64,000 bases of DNA from Bacteroidales bacterium. Its GTDB lineage: Bacteria > Bacteroidota > Bacteroidia > Bacteroidales > UBA1402. Where the stretch lies: positions 1 to 64,000 of the forward strand of contig JAFUIP010000013.1 in assembly GCA_017468435.1 (NCBI GenBank). The letters run 5' to 3'. Below are positions 51,547 to 60,723 of the stretch, piece by piece (positions within the stretch are counted from its first letter, which is position 1; each line of letters opens with the position of its first letter). The position numbers were made by a program, and so were the translations under genes. The notes beneath the pieces were generated by a model. That model was not told where the DNA came from and did no database searches. It saw only the letters and a program-made list of their open reading frames with translations.

Positions 51547-53430
51547 ATGAAAAAGACAATCAGTATATTATGTGCCATGTTTGCCTTGTGTCTGACTTCT
51601 TGTCAAGACCAATGGGCAGAACATTTCGGACAAGAAGATGTCCTTACGGCCGAAGGTGTGGTGTTGAGCAATCTGTATGCCGACGAATACCTGCAATCTC
51701 AAGGCAATCTTCAGACAATGAAAGCTTTGTATCAGGAAGCCGGCTTGATAGATAAAATGGCCAAGGGCGCTTACTGCACGCTCATCGTGAGTGAAGATGC
51801 TTATTTGGCCGCTACCGACGACCTGACTGCCGATGAAAATTTTGCCAAAAACCTGTTTTCTGCGGTGCCTGTGCCTCCTTCATCATTGACGGAAGGTTTC
51901 GGTATCTATACCCTGAGCGGAAAGAATCTTTGGGTTACCAAAGACGCTGAAGGCCAAACCTATCTGAATAGGGTAGAAGTGGAACAGATAGTGAAGGTGC
52001 GCAATGGCTACATTTATTACGTGAAGGGCGTTCTTCCCGTGCAAGCTTCTATTTATGAGTACATTCAGTCGCTTGGCAAGGAATACTCCATGTTCAAACA
52101 GTTGATTGCGTATTTCGAAGAAGTGTATTTCGATGCCGCTGCTTCTACGCCTTGCGGTACCGACCAGATGGGTAACACCATTTATGCTGACTCTGTGATG
52201 GCTATCCGCAATACCTTGATGGATCGTTATACCGAAGACGGACTTTCTTATTGGAACATGCACAGCGAAGCTTATCAATCGACCCTGTTCATTCCAAGCA
52301 ACGACTTGATTAAAAAAGCTTTCGATGATGCTATCCTGAATATTCCCGAATGGCTCAATCGCTCGGCCACCGCAGCCGACACCTTGAAGTTTGCCAAGTG
52401 GATGGTGAGCAGTTTCTTCGTGGACAAGCGTTTGGCTCCCGAAGAGGTGGCTGCCTCCGTTCCCGGACAGTTTGAATGCGTGGGCGGACATATCCGCGAA
52501 ATCAACGAAGCTACCGATAAGGAAATGTTTACGGCTTACACGGCGGCCCAATGGAAACCTTCCGTGCAGACGGTGAATGCGGCCGAACCCGTGGAATTGT
52601 CGAATGGAACCGCATATTATCTGACGAATTACAAGATTCCTAATCATATTGTCATTTGGCGTGTGAAATCTCGTTTCTACCAGATTTGGGCGGCTTTGAA
52701 TGCCGAACAGAAAGGTTGGGACGATGCCACTTCTCAAGCCACGGAAGGCGGTTATTTCCGTTGGGATGGTTGGGAAAAACCCGATAACTCGGTAGAAGGC
52801 CAAAGTGCTTTTGAATTGTCATCTACCTTGCCCACCATGTATTATTATTTGCTCACGGCGGCTCCTTCGGCCAAGGCTCAGGCCGATTCCGCAGAAGTGT
52901 CGGTAGATTTCGACGGCCTTTTGTACAACGAGTCGGAACGTGCTTTCGGTTTGAAAGAAGTGAACCTGCCTGCCGGCGAATATTATCTGCGCATGGGCTT
53001 CAAGCACTCATTGCCTTATTCTGTCAGCATTTATTTCTGTGGTCAGGACGAATATTTCGGTCCGCAGAACTGCTTGGTGAAGGATATGTCTTTGATTGCC
53101 ACCGGTTCTAACTTCCACTTCGACCGTGGTGGTGCCATGGAAGGTTTGGACTTCTTCGGTTCGGAATCTATCGGCTATCCCGAATATTTCGACTGGCGTT
53201 GGTGGTACGACCAGGATCCCGCAAAGTATCAGAAGGCTTCGGCTTACGATACCGATGGTTATCAGGTGGCCATTGTCAATCTGAAGCGTCCGGGCAATTT
53301 CAAGATCAAGGTTTCGTCTGTGGATAATGCGGCCTTGTATAAGAATGGTCGTCAGGACAGAAGCAAAAGCGATGTGAATCAGTTGATGATGTATCACTGG
53401 TGTTTGCGTCCTACTCAAAATAATTATTAG
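51547..53430 (+). CDS. FAS1-like surface lipoprotein C
   Basis: 627 residues with a lipobox (CLTSC, Cys19). FAS1 landmarks are CTLIVSEDAYL (about 77) with GYIYYVKGVLPV (about 155), and TLFIPSNDLIKKAF (about 240). The C-terminal half has the same general beta-rich organisation as lipoprotein B (LPAGEYYLRMGFKHSL, YQVAIVNLKRPGNFKIKV). The ATG at 51547 is preferred over the in-frame GTG two codons earlier. It lies 10 bp after gene B and 10 bp before the second SusC, so it may serve that pair. Confidence 0.82.
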   Translation: MKKTISILCAMFALCLTSCQDQWAEHFGQEDVLTAEGVVLSNLYADEYLQSQGNLQTMKALYQEAGLIDKMAKGAYCTLIVSEDAYLAATDDLTADENFAKNLFSAVPVPPSSLTEGFGIYTLSGKNLWVTKDAEGQTYLNRVEVEQIVKVRNGYIYYVKGVLPVQASIYEYIQSLGKEYSMFKQLIAYFEEVYFDAAASTPCGTDQMGNTIYADSVMAIRNTLMDRYTEDGLSYWNMHSEAYQSTLFIPSNDLIKKAFDDAILNIPEWLNRSATAADTLKFAKWMVSSFFVDKRLAPEEVAASVPGQFECVGGHIREINEATDKEMFTAYTAAQWKPSVQTVNAAEPVELSNGTAYYLTNYKIPNHIVIWRVKSRFYQIWAALNAEQKGWDDATSQATEGGYFRWDGWEKPDNSVEGQSAFELSSTLPTMYYYLLTAAPSAKAQADSAEVSVDFDGLLYNESERAFGLKEVNLPAGEYYLRMGFKHSLPYSVSIYFCGQDEYFGPQNCLVKDMSLIATGSNFHFDRGGAMEGLDFFGSESIGYPEYFDWRWWYDQDPAKYQKASAYDTDGYQVAIVNLKRPGNFKIKVSSVDNAALYKNGRQDRSKSDVNQLMMYHWCLRPTQNNY

Positions 53431-53440
53431 GAGGAAAGTT

Positions 53441-56400
53441 ATGAAGATGAGAATATTTCCCTTTATCCTGATGCTGTGTCTGAGCTTTGGTTTGCAGGCA
53501 CAGACAACGTATAAAGCCCGCGTGCAATCTACCGATGGAAGCGCCATTGAAGGTGTCATCGTGTCGGTGCAGGGCGATAAGGCTACGGCCATTACCGATG
53601 CCAATGGTGAATTTACTTTGACCACGGAACGCAAGGATGCTTACGTGCAGCTGGCCACGCCGGGATTCTACACCCGAAAAGTGGCTTTGACTTCTGCCAC
53701 CGAAAGCATAGTGATGGTGCCTGTCGGAACGCCTCTCTACAATGGCGAAGTGGTGCTCGACCAGTCGGTGCAGGTTCGTGACGAAGCTTCGGCCATTCTG
53801 AACACTGTCTTGAACAAGGATTTTAAGACGAATCCTTCTTCTTCGCTTGCCTGGCAAGATGTGGATCCGGCTTTGAAAGTGGAACGCAAGAGCGGCATGC
53901 CCGGCGAAGGCGCCTACTTCAATATCCGCGGTCTGCATACTTTGAACGCAGAAAACACGCCGCTTATTTTGGTGAACGGTGTGCCTTACTTAGCCAATAC
54001 TTCGGTAAGCGATGTGAACAATGCCTACAGCCGCGACGCTATGTTTGCCTACAACGCTGCCGATATTCGCAGCATCACCGTGTTGAAAGGAGCAGAGGCT
54101 GCCATGTACGGTGCCTTGGGTTCTAATGGCGTTATCTTGGTGGAAACCGAGCAGGCTACCAGCGACAATCTGGATACCCGAATTACTTTCTCCGGAAACT
54201 ACGGCGTATCTCAAGTGAAAAGACAATTGCCCACGCTCAATGCGAGCGACTATCAAGATTATTTGATGGAAATTGGTCAGAGTCGTTATGCTTCCATGTC
54301 CGATTTCCAGAAGGATTATCCTTTCTTGGCCGGCACAGACGATTATTATTACGCTTATCTTTTCAACAACGAAACCGATTGGACATCACAAATTTATCGC
54401 CCGGCCATGGTCACGGACAATGTCTTGCGCGTGGAAGGTGGTGACGAAGTGGCCAAGTACAATATTTCTTTCGGTTATACCCGCGAAGAAGGCGTTTTGG
54501 ACAACACCAACACCAATCGTTATCATACGGCTTTGAATACCAATATCATGGTGGCTCCCGAGTTCGAGATTTTCACTTCTGTGAACTTGGCTTATATCAA
54601 CAGCAACCTGAATAATGTCGGTATGAAAGAGGAAACCAATCCTATTTTGGCAGCTTACCATGCCATGCCCAACCTGCATCCCTTCCAGAAATTGAGCGAC
54701 GGCGGCATCATCAACGGACGTTATTCCAAGTATAATGGCTGGGCGGTCAATCCCAATCCGACGCATGCTTACGATGTGGTTTCCAATCCTCTGGCCATTG
54801 TCAACACGGTGAGCAGCACCGACAAAATTTACGATGCCAACATTCGTCTGGGCTTGAATTACAAGGCTACCGACCTTTGGACGCTGACGGCTTTGGTGAA
54901 CCTCTATTACGACTATACCGAAGAATATGTCTTCACGCCCGGTGTGGATCAGGCAGCTATTATTCCCCAGTTGTACGGAACGGGTGAAAACTTCGTGTCC
55001 ATGGGTGTTTTGCGTCAGTCGGCCTATTATTACAATGTGAATGCGGCCTACCACAATATCTTTGGCGACAAGCATAGTTTGGATGCTTATTTTGGTGCCC
55101 GCGTCATGACCAAGAGCTATGAATACGATGCTTCCAGTGGTTACAACTCGGCCAACGACTACAACCGCACGCTCTCCATGGTGACCGACGAATGGAGCAT
55201 TTTCGGTAACAACGACGATTGGAAATACATGAGTTTCTACGCTCACGCCGACCATTTGTACAAGAATTTGTGGAAAACCACGGCCGGTTTGAGTATGGAT
55301 GGAACTTCGGCTTCGGGTGTGGATGCGCCGCGCTTTGGCCTTTTCCCCTCATTGTCGGCTACTTATCTGGCTGCCAACACGGGTAAACTTCCTGAGGCAT
55401 TCGACCACCTGAACCTGACGGCAGAAGTTTCGCTTTCGGGTAACAGCCGTTTCTCGTCGAACTACGGAAAGAATTATTATGTGTCCAACAACCTCTTCAA
55501 CTTAGGTACCATCGTGCGTAACGGCGTTCCCAACACGCATTTGGAATGGGAAAAGAAGGCTCAGGCCGATCTGGGTGTGGATGTGTCTATGTGGAAACAT
55601 GCTTTCGACCTTCGTTTGAATGCTTATTTCGCGCATCATTACGATTTGTTGCTCGATACCAAGATTTCGTCTGTTTATGGTTCTAACGAAGCCTATTATG
55701 CCAATACGGCCGCCATCAACAACATGGGTTTGGAATTGGCTGCTCGACTCAATGTGCTGAATACCAAAGATTGGAACTGGATGTTGTATGCCAATGCTTC
55801 TTGCATGAAGAGTCTTATTGCCGACTTGGGACAGATGCAGTCATTCATTCAAGACTACGATTTCTACAATGGCGACGATGCACAGACGCGTCTGAAAGTG
55901 GGTGAAACGCCTTACGAATTCTGGGGTTACGAAACGGCCGGTGTTTATGCCACGACGGCTCAGGCCCAAGCGCCTACCGAGGCTACCGGCAAGCCGCTGA
56001 AAACACCTTACGGTGGTTATTACCAGGGTGGTGACGTGATTTTCGTGGACCAGAACAATGACGGTACTATCAACGACAAAGACCGTGTGGCATTAGGCTC
56101 TGCAACGCCCGATCTTTATGGATCTTTCGGTACTTCATTGCGCTACAAGAAACTGACCATGACGGCCGATTTCGGATTCAGCGTAGGTAACGAAGCCTAC
56201 AATGCCACCCGTCGTCAGACCGAATCGATGGACCATTTCTACAATCAGTCGCTGGCCGTGATGAACCGTTGGCAAGTGGAAGGTCAGCAAGCTTCCATGC
56301 CGCGCGCCGCTTATGGCGACCCTTCCGGAAATGCCTTGTTTAGCGATCGTTGGATAGAAGATGCCAGCTACCTGAAACTGCGTCGCCTGATGTTGTCGTA

Positions 56401-56596
56401 CGATTTCGACCAGTCGCTGCTCCGCTTCGTGGAAGGTCGTGTGTGGATTGCAGCCGAAAACTTGTGGACCTTGACCTCTTACTTAGGCTCCGATCCGGAA
56501 TTCTCTTACAGTTATGCCGAAGCGCTCCGTGGTTTCGACTATGCCAAGGTAAGCCAGCCGGCCATGCTCCGATTGGGTGTTAATTTGAATTTCTAA
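53441..56596 (+). CDS. SusC/RagA-family TonB-dependent outer-membrane transporter 2
   Basis: 1051 residues, signal peptide about 1-21 (LSFGLQAQ). A carboxypeptidase-regulatory-like domain covers about 25-95 (ARVQSTDGSAIEGVIVSVQ). The plug has the usual FNIRGLHTLN, LILVNGVPY and IRSITVLKGAEAAMYG motifs. The barrel ends in MLRLGVNLNF. It is clearly divergent from transporter 1, so the two pairs are not a recent duplication and probably handle different ligands or different parts of one ligand. Confidence 0.95.
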   Translation: MKMRIFPFILMLCLSFGLQAQTTYKARVQSTDGSAIEGVIVSVQGDKATAITDANGEFTLTTERKDAYVQLATPGFYTRKVALTSATESIVMVPVGTPLYNGEVVLDQSVQVRDEASAILNTVLNKDFKTNPSSSLAWQDVDPALKVERKSGMPGEGAYFNIRGLHTLNAENTPLILVNGVPYLANTSVSDVNNAYSRDAMFAYNAADIRSITVLKGAEAAMYGALGSNGVILVETEQATSDNLDTRITFSGNYGVSQVKRQLPTLNASDYQDYLMEIGQSRYASMSDFQKDYPFLAGTDDYYYAYLFNNETDWTSQIYRPAMVTDNVLRVEGGDEVAKYNISFGYTREEGVLDNTNTNRYHTALNTNIMVAPEFEIFTSVNLAYINSNLNNVGMKEETNPILAAYHAMPNLHPFQKLSDGGIINGRYSKYNGWAVNPNPTHAYDVVSNPLAIVNTVSSTDKIYDANIRLGLNYKATDLWTLTALVNLYYDYTEEYVFTPGVDQAAIIPQLYGTGENFVSMGVLRQSAYYYNVNAAYHNIFGDKHSLDAYFGARVMTKSYEYDASSGYNSANDYNRTLSMVTDEWSIFGNNDDWKYMSFYAHADHLYKNLWKTTAGLSMDGTSASGVDAPRFGLFPSLSATYLAANTGKLPEAFDHLNLTAEVSLSGNSRFSSNYGKNYYVSNNLFNLGTIVRNGVPNTHLEWEKKAQADLGVDVSMWKHAFDLRLNAYFAHHYDLLLDTKISSVYGSNEAYYANTAAINNMGLELAARLNVLNTKDWNWMLYANASCMKSLIADLGQMQSFIQDYDFYNGDDAQTRLKVGETPYEFWGYETAGVYATTAQAQAPTEATGKPLKTPYGGYYQGGDVIFVDQNNDGTINDKDRVALGSATPDLYGSFGTSLRYKKLTMTADFGFSVGNEAYNATRRQTESMDHFYNQSLAVMNRWQVEGQQASMPRAAYGDPSGNALFSDRWIEDASYLKLRRLMLSYDFDQSLLRFVEGRVWIAAENLWTLTSYLGSDPEFSYSYAEALRGFDYAKVSQPAMLRLGVNLNF

Positions 56597-56600
56597 GCGA

Positions 56601-58337
56601 ATGATTATGAAGAAATTATTATATATGCCTCTCTTGGCAGTGTTGCTGGGTTTTGCTTCCTGCCAATTTTTTGAAACCGATCCGGACAATGTTTTGAACG
56701 AGGATCAGTATATTGCCAAAGAAAGTGAAATGTATCGAGGTTTTCTGGGTATCATCACCCGTATGCAGGAAGCCGGCGACCATGCCATTTTCCTCACCGA
56801 TCCGCGTTCTAATTACCTGGAAGCCACCGGCAACGCGCCCATCGCCTTGCAGAATCTTTATCGTTACGAAAGTACCGATGGCAACGAATATGCCGACCCG
56901 AAGCCATACTACGCGCTCATTGTGAGCTGCAACGACTTCATGACCAAACTCGACGATTTCTACAACCGTGTGGATGGCGCTTTGAGCGACAGTGCCAAGG
57001 TGCATATTCCCCGATTGGTGTCTTCTGCTTTGCGCCATAAGGTTTGGGGTTACTATATGTTGGGCCGCATCTACGGCGAAGCCTACTGGTACGACACCAA
57101 CATGACCGAGCTCGACAATCTCGACAACGGAAAAGTCTTCACCAAACTCGATATGAAGGGCATTTGCGATTATTGCATAGATTTGCTCGACAATGGTATT
57201 GAACTTTGCGGACAACATATTCCTGCCGATTTGGAAATGGACTGGACCTACTGGGTGAATCCCATGGGCGGCAACGCGGCTTATCAGTATTGGAACTTGA
57301 TGACGCCCCGATGGATCAATTTGCGTGCGGAACTGGCCTCTTGGCGCACCAATTACGAAGACGAAGCTGCAGCCCACGCCGATTGGCAATGGGTGCGCGA
57401 CAATGTCTTGAAATACCTGACGGAATCTTTGGTGAATGGTGGTCATTGGTATAGCTGTACCATGCAGATCATTTTGGAATATCCCAATATTTTCTGGACA
57501 GAGCAAGTGGCTTACGAGCCTCAGATCATGGGCGCCGTTTTCTACGATTATCAGAATAAGCAGACCAATCGTTTGGTACAATATTTCTGTCCTGAATATC
57601 CCGCCGACGGCTATTATCTGAAACCGGCTGAAAAGGCCTTGGAAATCTACAACGAATCGGATATCCGTGGCCCGCATCAGCGTTTGGTTTGCAATACTTT
57701 GGGCGGACAATTGGCCTTCAGCAAGTATTATTATACCCGTTTGAACAACCAAGGTTATCTGCGTCAGAATATTTTTGAAATTCAGCCCACCATTCCCATT
57801 TTCCGCGGACACGATTTGCACTTCCTTTTGGCTGAGGCTGAAAACCATTTGGGACATTGGGATGTAGCCAAGACTTTGCTCAACACCGGTTTGTTGAACC
57901 GCTTCCCCGGCGGACGTCTCACCGTTCCTGCCGACAGCCTGGACGGACAAGCCATTTGGAGTGAATATTATTGGGCCAGCGAAGATGTCAACTGGTTTGC
58001 GCCTTCGGGCGGCTACGGCGATATCGGTATCGTGGGTGCCAACCGCGGTAAGGAATACGACTTGCCTGTTATTTCGGAAGATGCCACCGAAGAAGAGAAA
58101 TTGGCTTTCGCCTTCGACAAAGACCGCATCAAGGCTTACGACTTGGCGCTTGCCGACGAGTATTTGAAGGAATTCACCGGCGAAGGAAAATCATATAGCT
58201 ACTTAGTGAAGATGGCCGAACGTTACGACAAGGATTACAAGATTGTGTTCGACCGCGTGAAAGCTAAATATGCCGATGCTTCGCAGGTGGAAGCTTCTTT
58301 GCAGAAAAAATATTTCATCGATTGGACTTTGGAATAA
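56601..58337 (+). CDS. SusD/RagB-family nutrient-binding lipoprotein 2
   Basis: 578 residues with a lipobox (GFASC, Cys21; Cys19 from the ATG at 56607). The SusD-like start (FFETDPDNVLNEDQYI) and the C-terminal conserved region (YDLALADEYLKEFTGEGKSYSYLVKMAERYD) are present, but the family-typical E-x-R-x-EL-x-x-E-G-x-R is altered. It starts 4 bp after SusC 2. A 79-bp gap separates it from the next gene, without a clear promoter. Confidence 0.92.
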   Translation: MIMKKLLYMPLLAVLLGFASCQFFETDPDNVLNEDQYIAKESEMYRGFLGIITRMQEAGDHAIFLTDPRSNYLEATGNAPIALQNLYRYESTDGNEYADPKPYYALIVSCNDFMTKLDDFYNRVDGALSDSAKVHIPRLVSSALRHKVWGYYMLGRIYGEAYWYDTNMTELDNLDNGKVFTKLDMKGICDYCIDLLDNGIELCGQHIPADLEMDWTYWVNPMGGNAAYQYWNLMTPRWINLRAELASWRTNYEDEAAAHADWQWVRDNVLKYLTESLVNGGHWYSCTMQIILEYPNIFWTEQVAYEPQIMGAVFYDYQNKQTNRLVQYFCPEYPADGYYLKPAEKALEIYNESDIRGPHQRLVCNTLGGQLAFSKYYYTRLNNQGYLRQNIFEIQPTIPIFRGHDLHFLLAEAENHLGHWDVAKTLLNTGLLNRFPGGRLTVPADSLDGQAIWSEYYWASEDVNWFAPSGGYGDIGIVGANRGKEYDLPVISEDATEEEKLAFAFDKDRIKAYDLALADEYLKEFTGEGKSYSYLVKMAERYDKDYKIVFDRVKAKYADASQVEASLQKKYFIDWTLE

Positions 58338-58368
58338 TCAATTGAACATCAAAATAATCAGTTGAACA
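58333..58368 (+). repeat. 16-bp direct repeat after the second susD
   Basis: AATAATCAATTGAACA (58333-58348) recurs at 58353-58368 with one change (A to G) and a period of 20 bp. It overlaps the susD stop codon. The 79-bp gap otherwise holds only AT-rich DNA. Confidence 0.7.
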
Positions 58369-58416
58369 ATAGAATAAAAATTCATCATTTATTTACTAAC
58401 TATTTAATTATCAATT

Positions 58417-60579
58417 ATGAAAAAAGTAATGACCACTTTGAGCTGCTTCTTGGCTGTATTCGCCATGATGGCAGAGCACGTGACTGTCAGCAGCAAGGCC
58501 GATTTCGAAGCTGCCTTCTTTGCTGAACGCACCAACGACCAGTGCGATACCATTTTCGTTAAATCGAATGGTAACGCCATCACTTTGAACAATGGTAAGA
58601 ACATGCCTTCGGCCGGTAAGATTTACATTATCGGTGTAGATAACGAAGAAGGCAAGATGTCAGGTATCAAGCATCAATGGAACCTCCCCATCAACCAAAC
58701 GAGCGACAAATTGTCTGTATTCTTTGAGAATATTGTGTTGCAAGGTGCAGGTGGTACGGCCAACTCTAAGTATTATTTCCAGACCAAGGACACCAACTAC
58801 CACTACATCGATACCTTGAAATTTACCAATTGCGTGTTCCAAGACTACAACCGTGCACTTTTCCGTGTACAGCCTGCCGAAAAACTCAATGGTTTGAAGG
58901 ATGCCGGCGATATCAACTACTTTGGCGTTGAAGGTTGTACTTTCCGTACCGGTTATCAGTTAGACAATCCTATGTCTATGTTCCGTATGGATATGCGTGT
59001 AGCCGAAATGGTATTCCGCGAAAACATGTTCTACGACTTGGGCTATGTACATTCTCTCATTCAGTTCTCTACCATGTCTGACGATGCCGGTCGTGTGGAT
59101 ATCGACTTCACTTTCGAAAACAACATTTTCATCGGTTGGAACAGCCAGAACTCTTTGATGATGTTCGACCAATATGTGGGTCCCATGTCTTCTATCAAGA
59201 TCAACAACAATATGTTCCTCGTTCCCAACTGGTACGATGCTTACAACAACAGCTTCATCGGCGATTCTATCGCCAAGGCCAATCCCGATACTTTGAGCAA
59301 TCCCAAGAGAAATTATGTGGCCAGTGTTCAATATGGTATGGTTGAATTCATGAACAATGTATTGGTAGGCTACAAGGGCCCGAGAGAAAACATTACCGAA
59401 GATGGCGAAGGTGCTTGGTTGATGGCCGATACCGTTTATCTGACCCAAGAAGACCATGGTTTCGATTGGAGCATCTTTACCGATGTCAAGTCTGACCTCT
59501 TCAATATCTGGAAGGGTGAAAAAGTTTACACTGCCGGCGTGGAAGGCGCTCCCATCGGTGTGACTTCTCTCTATACCGAAGACAAGAAATCTGTTGTGAA
59601 CGTGACCATCGCTGTCGAGGGTTCAAAATCGGCTATCGTTAAGTTGAACGAACAATCAGGTGTTTCTCTGAGCAACAAGTTCATCACCGGCGACGAAATC
59701 ACCATCGAAGCCAACCGCAAGGGTATGTTGAACAAGTTCCTCGGCTGGAGCGACGGTGTGAAAGACGAAGTTCGTACCATCACTCTTACCGGCGACCTGA
59801 ACCTGACCGCTCAGTTCGAAGAACAACCTTACATCGCTGTTTGGAACCTCGAACAACTCGACAAGAACAATGTGAAACTGGATGCTCCTTTGGCTGCCAA
59901 CTATGCTGCTGAAGAAGGTGTATATTTCTTGAAATATGCTACCCACGATGGTACCCAGTACATCGACTCTACCACGCAGGCTATCATGACGCGTAACAAC
60001 AAGATCAGCAACGATTACATCACCGACTTGCGCAACTGCTTGTTCATCCACTCAGACAGTGCCACTTTCGCTGACAAGGCTCCCGCTGATTATATCTATT
60101 TCGAAATTCCTTCTGTAGAAGCCGGTTCATACTTGATGTTCAACATCGGTACCGACAACTCTGCTTACAAGACCACCAATGTGGATGTTTCTCTGGACGG
60201 TACCACTTGGGAAACCATCAAGACTGCCGATATGTATGGCGACTATGGTCATTGGATTCAGGTAGTGGCTGAAATGCCTTCTTCATTGAATGGCAAGAAA
60301 GCTTGGGTTCGTATCAAGGGTGATGAAACCAGCGGCTACTATTCTCCCGCTGCTTTGGAAGCTGCTTTCGCTGCCGGTACTTCTCATCGTACCACCGAAT
60401 ATTTGTTCGTTAGCGAAATCTTCTACGTGAAGTCAAACTTCGTGAACGCTTTGCCTTCTGTAAACGTGGCTCCCGCCGACGAAACCATCTACGATATCTT
60501 CGGTCGTCGCGTGATGGATGTTGACAACTTGCAGCCCGGTTTGTATATCCAAGGTGGTAAGAAGTTCATGATTAAGTAA
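58417..60579 (+). CDS. Secreted beta-helix protein with InlB-like repeat and sorting domain
   Basis: 720 residues with a signal peptide (about 1-20). The first 370 residues have the short repeating strands of a right-handed parallel beta-helix (FTNCVFQDYNRALFRVQ, FGVEGCTFRTGYQL, FENNIFIGWN, INNNMFLVPN), like pectate-lyase-fold proteins, but no lyase motif is evident. An InlB-B-like repeat follows (about 395-470, FLGWSDGVKDEVRTITLTGDLN), then a jelly-roll domain and a T9SS-like tail (YDIFGRRVMDVDNLQPGLYIQ). The repeat-jelly-roll-tail module is shared with the pectinase at 8785. Codons such as AAC, AAG, ATC and TTC dominate, which suggests high expression. It is probably the last gene of the operon. 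Confidence 0.8.
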   Translation: MKKVMTTLSCFLAVFAMMAEHVTVSSKADFEAAFFAERTNDQCDTIFVKSNGNAITLNNGKNMPSAGKIYIIGVDNEEGKMSGIKHQWNLPINQTSDKLSVFFENIVLQGAGGTANSKYYFQTKDTNYHYIDTLKFTNCVFQDYNRALFRVQPAEKLNGLKDAGDINYFGVEGCTFRTGYQLDNPMSMFRMDMRVAEMVFRENMFYDLGYVHSLIQFSTMSDDAGRVDIDFTFENNIFIGWNSQNSLMMFDQYVGPMSSIKINNNMFLVPNWYDAYNNSFIGDSIAKANPDTLSNPKRNYVASVQYGMVEFMNNVLVGYKGPRENITEDGEGAWLMADTVYLTQEDHGFDWSIFTDVKSDLFNIWKGEKVYTAGVEGAPIGVTSLYTEDKKSVVNVTIAVEGSKSAIVKLNEQSGVSLSNKFITGDEITIEANRKGMLNKFLGWSDGVKDEVRTITLTGDLNLTAQFEEQPYIAVWNLEQLDKNNVKLDAPLAANYAAEEGVYFLKYATHDGTQYIDSTTQAIMTRNNKISNDYITDLRNCLFIHSDSATFADKAPADYIYFEIPSVEAGSYLMFNIGTDNSAYKTTNVDVSLDGTTWETIKTADMYGDYGHWIQVVAEMPSSLNGKKAWVRIKGDETSGYYSPAALEAAFAAGTSHRTTEYLFVSEIFYVKSNFVNALPSVNVAPADETIYDIFGRRVMDVDNLQPGLYIQGGKKFMIK

Positions 60580-60620
60580 ATAAGCTTCTCCGAATTTGAT
60601 TCGGAAAACCTATATCAAAG

Positions 60621-60652
60621 AAAGCTCGATTCTTCGGAGTCGGGCTTTTTTT
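60621..60652 (+). terminator. Intrinsic terminator with UUCG tetraloop
   Basis: A 12-bp stem (AAAGCTCGATTC / GAGTCGGGCTTT, with two G-T pairs) closes on a TTCG tetraloop at 60633-60636 with the favoured C-G closing pair, and is followed by a run of T. A second small hairpin, TCCGAAT-TTG-ATTCGGA, lies at 60589-60605. Confidence 0.9.
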
Positions 60653-60654
60653 GT

Positions 60655-60685
60655 TTTGTCGGTCTTGATGTTTTCTTTATCTTCG
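60655..60685 (+). promoter_or_regulatory. Promoter of the M6 metalloprotease gene
   Basis: TTTG (60655-60658), 19 nt, then TATCTTCG (60678-60685). It starts three bases after the terminator and lies 38 nt before the ATG, so the protease is transcribed separately. Confidence 0.6.
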
Positions 60686-60723
60686 CGCTTTCATAGTAAC
60701 AACCGAAAAATAGAGAGAAGAAG

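Noticed and set aside
58338-58416. Separate promoter for the beta-helix gene
   Set aside because: No TAnnTTTG or TAnnTTCG element was found, so read-through from the upstream genes is more likely. A noncanonical promoter cannot be excluded.
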